7,926 bases of DNA from an uncultured Stenotrophomonas sp. (GTDB lineage: Bacteria; Pseudomonadota; Gammaproteobacteria; Xanthomonadales; Xanthomonadaceae): NCBI GenBank assembly GCA_946223375.1, contig CAMICU010000166.1, forward strand, positions 1 to 7,926, given 5' to 3'. Below are positions 5,444 to 7,926 of the stretch, piece after piece; within the stretch, counting starts at the first letter, position 1, and every line of letters starts with the position of its first letter. Both the position numbers and the translations under genes were made by a program. Under the pieces are notes generated by a model that saw nothing but the letters and a program-made list of their open reading frames with translations, was not told where the DNA came from and did no database searches.

Positions 5444-6784
5444 GTGGCCCGATCCCGATCCCCCCGCATAGACAAGACCCCGTTCCAGACCGAGATCCTC
5501 GACCTGAGCCACGATGGCCGTGGCGTCGCGCGCCGTGAAGGCGAGGGCGGCAAGGTCACCTTCATCAGTGGCGCATTGCCGCAGGAAACGGTGATGGCCG
5601 AGCAGACCGGCAAGAGCCGCCACTTCGACGAAGCACGCACGGTGGGCGTGGTGACCGCCTCGCCGCACCGCGTGGAAGCGCGCTGCCCGCATTTCGGCGT
5701 GTGCGCCGGCTGCGTGCTGCAGCACCTGGAGGAGTCGCAGCAGATCATCGCCAAGCAGCGCGTGCTGATGGACAACCTGGAGCGCATCGGCCACGTCACC
5801 CCGGGCACGGTGCTGCCGGCGCTGGCCGGCGACAGCTGGGGCTACCGCCGCAAGGGGCGCTTCTCGGTGCGTCGCGTCGAGAAGAAGGACAAGACGCTGG
5901 TCGGTTTCCGTGAGCAGGATCCGCGCTTCGTCGCCGACCTGTCGCAGTGCCTGACCGTGATCCCGGAGATCGGCACCAAGGTGTCGGCGCTGTCGACGTT
6001 CATCGAGACGCTGGATGGCAAGCGCGATATTCCGCAGATCGAATTCATCGGCGGCGACGCCGCGATCGCCCTGACCGTGCGCCACCTGCAGCCGTTGTCC
6101 GATGCCGATGCGCAGGCCTGGAAGGCGTTCGGCGAGGAGCACGGCTTCGCCATCTACCTGCAGCCCGGTGGGCTGGAGACGGTGCATCCGCTGTGGCCGG
6201 CCGAAGGCGTGCCGCTGTCGTTCGCACTGCCGCAATGGAACATCGAGCTGGCATTCCGCCCGCTGGATTTCATCCAGGTCAACGCCAAGCTCAACCAGCA
6301 GATGATCGCGCACGCGCTGACCCTGCTCGACGCGCAGCCGGACGAGCGCGTGCTCGACCTGTTCTGCGGTCTGGGCAACTTCACCCTGCCGCTGGCCCGC
6401 AGCGTGCGCGAAGTGGTGGGCGTGGAGGGCGAGGCCGGGCTGGTCGCGCGCGCCAAGGAGAACGCGCAGCGCAACGGCCTGGACAACGCGCAGTTCTTCG
6501 CCGCCGACCTGACCCAGGACCAGCGCCACACGCCGTGGATGAAGCAGGGCTTCGACAAGCTGCTGCTCGATCCGCCGCGTTCGGGTGCGATCGACGTGCT
6601 GCAGCAGCTGCCGCTGAAGCAGTTCAAGCGCATCGTCTACGTCAGCTGCCATCCGGGCTCGCTGGCGCGTGATGCCGGTTACCTGGTCAACGAGCAGGGC
6701 TTCACCCTGGTCAGTGCCGGTGCGATGGACATGTTCCCGCACACCGCGCACGTGGAAAGCATCGCCGTGTTCGAGAAGAAGTAA
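5444..6784 (+). CDS. rlmD: 23S rRNA (uracil-1939-C5)-methyltransferase RlmD
   Basis: A 446-residue S-adenosylmethionine-dependent enzyme that makes m5U1939 in 23S rRNA. A TRAM RNA-binding domain lies at about 12-68. The [4Fe-4S] cysteines are Cys81, Cys87 and Cys90 (CPHFGVCAGC) plus Cys169 (LSQCLTV). The methyltransferase domain has FIQVN (277-281), the SAM-binding motif DLFCGLGNF (305-313), DPPRSG (376-381), the nucleophile Cys402 in SCHP and a likely general base Glu438 in HVESI. The whole cluster and catalytic set is intact, which distinguishes it from the cluster-free TrmA. I place the start at GTG 5444 because VARSRSPRIDKTPFQ matches the expected N-terminus. TTG at 5423 is an alternative, and the frame's further extension to 5216 runs through the promoter and the opposite gene. 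No Shine-Dalgarno site is visible. Also known as rumA. Confidence 0.95.
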   Translation: MARSRSPRIDKTPFQTEILDLSHDGRGVARREGEGGKVTFISGALPQETVMAEQTGKSRHFDEARTVGVVTASPHRVEARCPHFGVCAGCVLQHLEESQQIIAKQRVLMDNLERIGHVTPGTVLPALAGDSWGYRRKGRFSVRRVEKKDKTLVGFREQDPRFVADLSQCLTVIPEIGTKVSALSTFIETLDGKRDIPQIEFIGGDAAIALTVRHLQPLSDADAQAWKAFGEEHGFAIYLQPGGLETVHPLWPAEGVPLSFALPQWNIELAFRPLDFIQVNAKLNQQMIAHALTLLDAQPDERVLDLFCGLGNFTLPLARSVREVVGVEGEAGLVARAKENAQRNGLDNAQFFAADLTQDQRHTPWMKQGFDKLLLDPPRSGAIDVLQQLPLKQFKRIVYVSCHPGSLARDAGYLVNEQGFTLVSAGAMDMFPHTAHVESIAVFEKK

Positions 6785-6787
6785 GCC

Positions 6788-7273
6788 ATGGGCATCGAGA
6801 TCGAGCGCAAGTTCCTGGTCAGCGGCGATGGCTGGCGTGCCGCCGCGCATGCGGTCATCCCGATGGCGCAGGGCTACCTCAACGACACCGCCGCGCTGGA
6901 CAGCGGCGCGCAGAAGGCCTCGGTGCGGGTGCGCGTGCAGGGCGAGGCGGCCTACCTGAACATCAAGTCGCGGCAGATCGGCCATACGCGCCAGGAGTTC
7001 GAGTACCCGGTGCCGGTGGCGGAGGCGCGTGCGCTGCTGGCGTTGTGCGTAGGCGGCCTGATCGACAAGCGCCGCCACCTGGTCAACCACGCCGGGCTGG
7101 TGTGGGAAGTGGACGAGTTCCTCGGTGACAACGCCGGGCTGGTGGTCGCCGAGGTCGAGCTGGAAAGCGCCGACCAGGTGATCGAGCTGCCGGCCTGGGC
7201 CGGCGCCGAGGTCACCGACGAGGTGCGCTACTACAACCTGGCGCTGGCCGCGCACCCGTACTGCCGCTGGTAG
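6788..7273 (+). CDS. CYTH domain protein, probable inorganic triphosphatase-like
   Basis: A 161-residue stand-alone CYTH protein, the fold in which charged residues line a beta-barrel tunnel that binds triphosphate and divalent metal. The N-terminal EIERKFLV (3-11) is the defining motif. Further expected tunnel residues follow: basic SVRVRV (45-50) and LNIKS (57-61), acidic RQEFEY (68-73), DKRR (93-96), WEVDEF (106-111) and the late pair in AEVELE (121-126). Single-domain bacterial members of this size characterised elsewhere hydrolyse inorganic tripolyphosphate; adenylate cyclase and thiamine triphosphatase are other activities in the superfamily. The substrate here is therefore inferred. 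It begins 3 bases after the rlmD stop, so the two are probably co-transcribed and coupled. No functional link to rRNA methylation is obvious. Confidence 0.92.
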   Translation: MGIEIERKFLVSGDGWRAAAHAVIPMAQGYLNDTAALDSGAQKASVRVRVQGEAAYLNIKSRQIGHTRQEFEYPVPVAEARALLALCVGGLIDKRRHLVNHAGLVWEVDEFLGDNAGLVVAEVELESADQVIELPAWAGAEVTDEVRYYNLALAAHPYCRW

Positions 7274-7291
7274 GCGCTGCGACCGCCAGTC

Positions 7292-7324
7292 CGCTGCCGG
7301 CCGGCGCCGAGCGGGCCGGCAGCG
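7292..7324. repeat. Strong intergenic stem-loop after the CYTH gene
   Basis: A perfect 11-bp inverted repeat, CGCTGCCGGCC (7292-7302) and GGCCGGCAGCG (7314-7324), has an 11-base loop. It begins 18 bases after the CYTH stop codon, where a terminator or 3'-end stabilising structure would sit, but no T-run follows. It shares the word GCTGCCGGCCGGCG with the era-recO hairpin, which raises the possibility of a dispersed REP-like palindrome. Confidence 0.6.
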
Positions 7325-7421
7325 ACCGTCCCACCGGCAACACGCTCCAATCCGCCGGCGCGCAGCAGCGCCCGTGCGGACTCCGCTACGCTGGCGCATC
7401 CCCTTACCGACGAGTTTCCGC

Positions 7422-7926
7422 ATGCGCATCGACATCTGGTCCGACGTGGTCTGCCCCTGGTGCTGGATCGGCAAGCACCGCTTCGAGCGGGCGCTGGCAC
7501 TGCTGGGCGACGCCGCCCCGCAGGTCGAGGTGCACTGGCATCCGTTCCTGCTGGCACCGGACGCCGATGCCACCCCGGTGCCGCTGCGCGAGGCCTATGC
7601 GGCCAAGTTCGGCGGCATCGAGCGCACCAACCAGATGCTGGCCCAGACCCAGTCGACCGCGCGGGCCGAAGGCCTGCCAATGGATTTCGACAAGGGCCAG
7701 GTCAAGGTCACCACGCTGCCGGCACATCGCCTGATCTGGCTGGCCGGGCGCGAGGGCGTGCAGGCGCAGGTGGGCGAGGCGCTGTTCCGTGCCCACTTCG
7801 AGCATGGCCGCAACCTGGCCGACCCGCAGGTGCTGGCCGAGGCCGCCGCGGCCGGCGGCATCCCGGCCGAACGGGTCAATGCGCTGCTGGACTCCGACGA
7901 GGGCCTGGCCGAGGTGCGCGCCGGGC
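7422..7926 (+). CDS. DsbA-family oxidoreductase, FrnE-like, 5' part
   Basis: The frame opens with ATG at 7422 and is still open at the window's right edge, giving 168 residues of what is usually a protein of about 210-220. The thioredoxin-fold strand and active site appear immediately: MRIDIWSDVVCPWCWIGK with the redox pair Cys11-Pro-Trp-Cys14. The FrnE-type segment TLPAHRLIWLA is at about 93-103, within the inserted helical domain. There is no signal peptide, so unlike periplasmic DsbA it should act in the cytoplasm as a thiol-disulfide oxidoreductase or isomerase. FrnE-like proteins are linked to oxidative stress in some bacteria, but the substrate here is unknown. It is separated from the CYTH gene by 148 bases containing a strong hairpin, so it probably has its own promoter, possibly with a weak -10 TACGCT at 7387-7392. 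Only a faint ribosome binding site (GACGAG) is visible. Confidence 0.92.
   Translation, partial: MRIDIWSDVVCPWCWIGKHRFERALALLGDAAPQVEVHWHPFLLAPDADATPVPLREAYAAKFGGIERTNQMLAQTQSTARAEGLPMDFDKGQVKVTTLPAHRLIWLAGREGVQAQVGEALFRAHFEHGRNLADPQVLAEAAAAGGIPAERVNALLDSDEGLAEVRAG

Noticed and set aside
7387..7392. TACGCT as a -10 element for the FrnE-like gene
   Set aside because: No matching -35 lies 16-18 bases upstream, so it is mentioned only as a weak possibility and not listed as a promoter.
4910..7573. Antisense open frame of 887 codons opposite rlmD and the CYTH gene
   Set aside because: It is His/Arg/Gln/Ala-rich without any recognisable domain, mirrors codon use of the real plus-strand genes, and crosses the receiver-Hpt gene in another frame. 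Long antisense frames are expected at this GC content.

Overview
The window is a GC-rich, densely coded chromosomal segment of a gammaproteobacterium. Protein wording and gene order fit the Lysobacteraceae/Xanthomonadaceae best, closest in feel to Stenotrophomonas or Xanthomonas. This assignment rests on recognition, not on a search. No RNA genes, insertion sequences, CRISPR arrays or phage genes are visible, and no stretch over 300 bases lacks a gene.

Left half (1-4545, plus strand): a housekeeping operon runs lepA (3' end only), lepB, a second signal-peptidase-like gene, a 16-codon mini-ORF, a DUF4845 membrane protein gene, rnc, era and recO. The order lepA-lepB-DUF4845-rnc-era-recO is the classical gammaproteobacterial arrangement (as in Pseudomonas, downstream of the rpoE/algU-mucD envelope-stress genes). 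The genes are tightly packed: lepB to the second copy has a 5-base gap, DUF4845/rnc overlap by 11 bases and rnc/era by 4 bases. The operon combines translation (EF4), protein export (signal peptidase I), RNA processing (RNase III), 30S assembly (Era) and recombination (RecO).

Middle (4546-5443): recO converges on a minus-strand gene for a two-domain protein, a phosphoacceptor receiver followed by a histidine phosphotransfer domain. A small hairpin lies between the convergent stops. The receiver-Hpt gene and rlmD are divergent, and I can propose one promoter for each.

Right half (5444-7926, plus strand): rlmD (23S rRNA m5U1939 methyltransferase) is followed after 3 bases by a CYTH-domain gene, then a strong intergenic hairpin, then the 5' part of a FrnE-like DsbA-family gene that runs off the window.

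The most unusual item is the second signal-peptidase-like gene. It is plainly a tandem duplicate of lepB and keeps the fold motifs, including a fully canonical GDNRDNS box. However, Ala replaces the catalytic serine and Met replaces the catalytic lysine, so it should be a signal peptidase pseudoenzyme. It is joined to the DUF4845 gene by a mini-ORF whose start and stop each form an ATGA overlap with its neighbours. The DUF4845 protein itself begins with a prepilin-like N-terminus.
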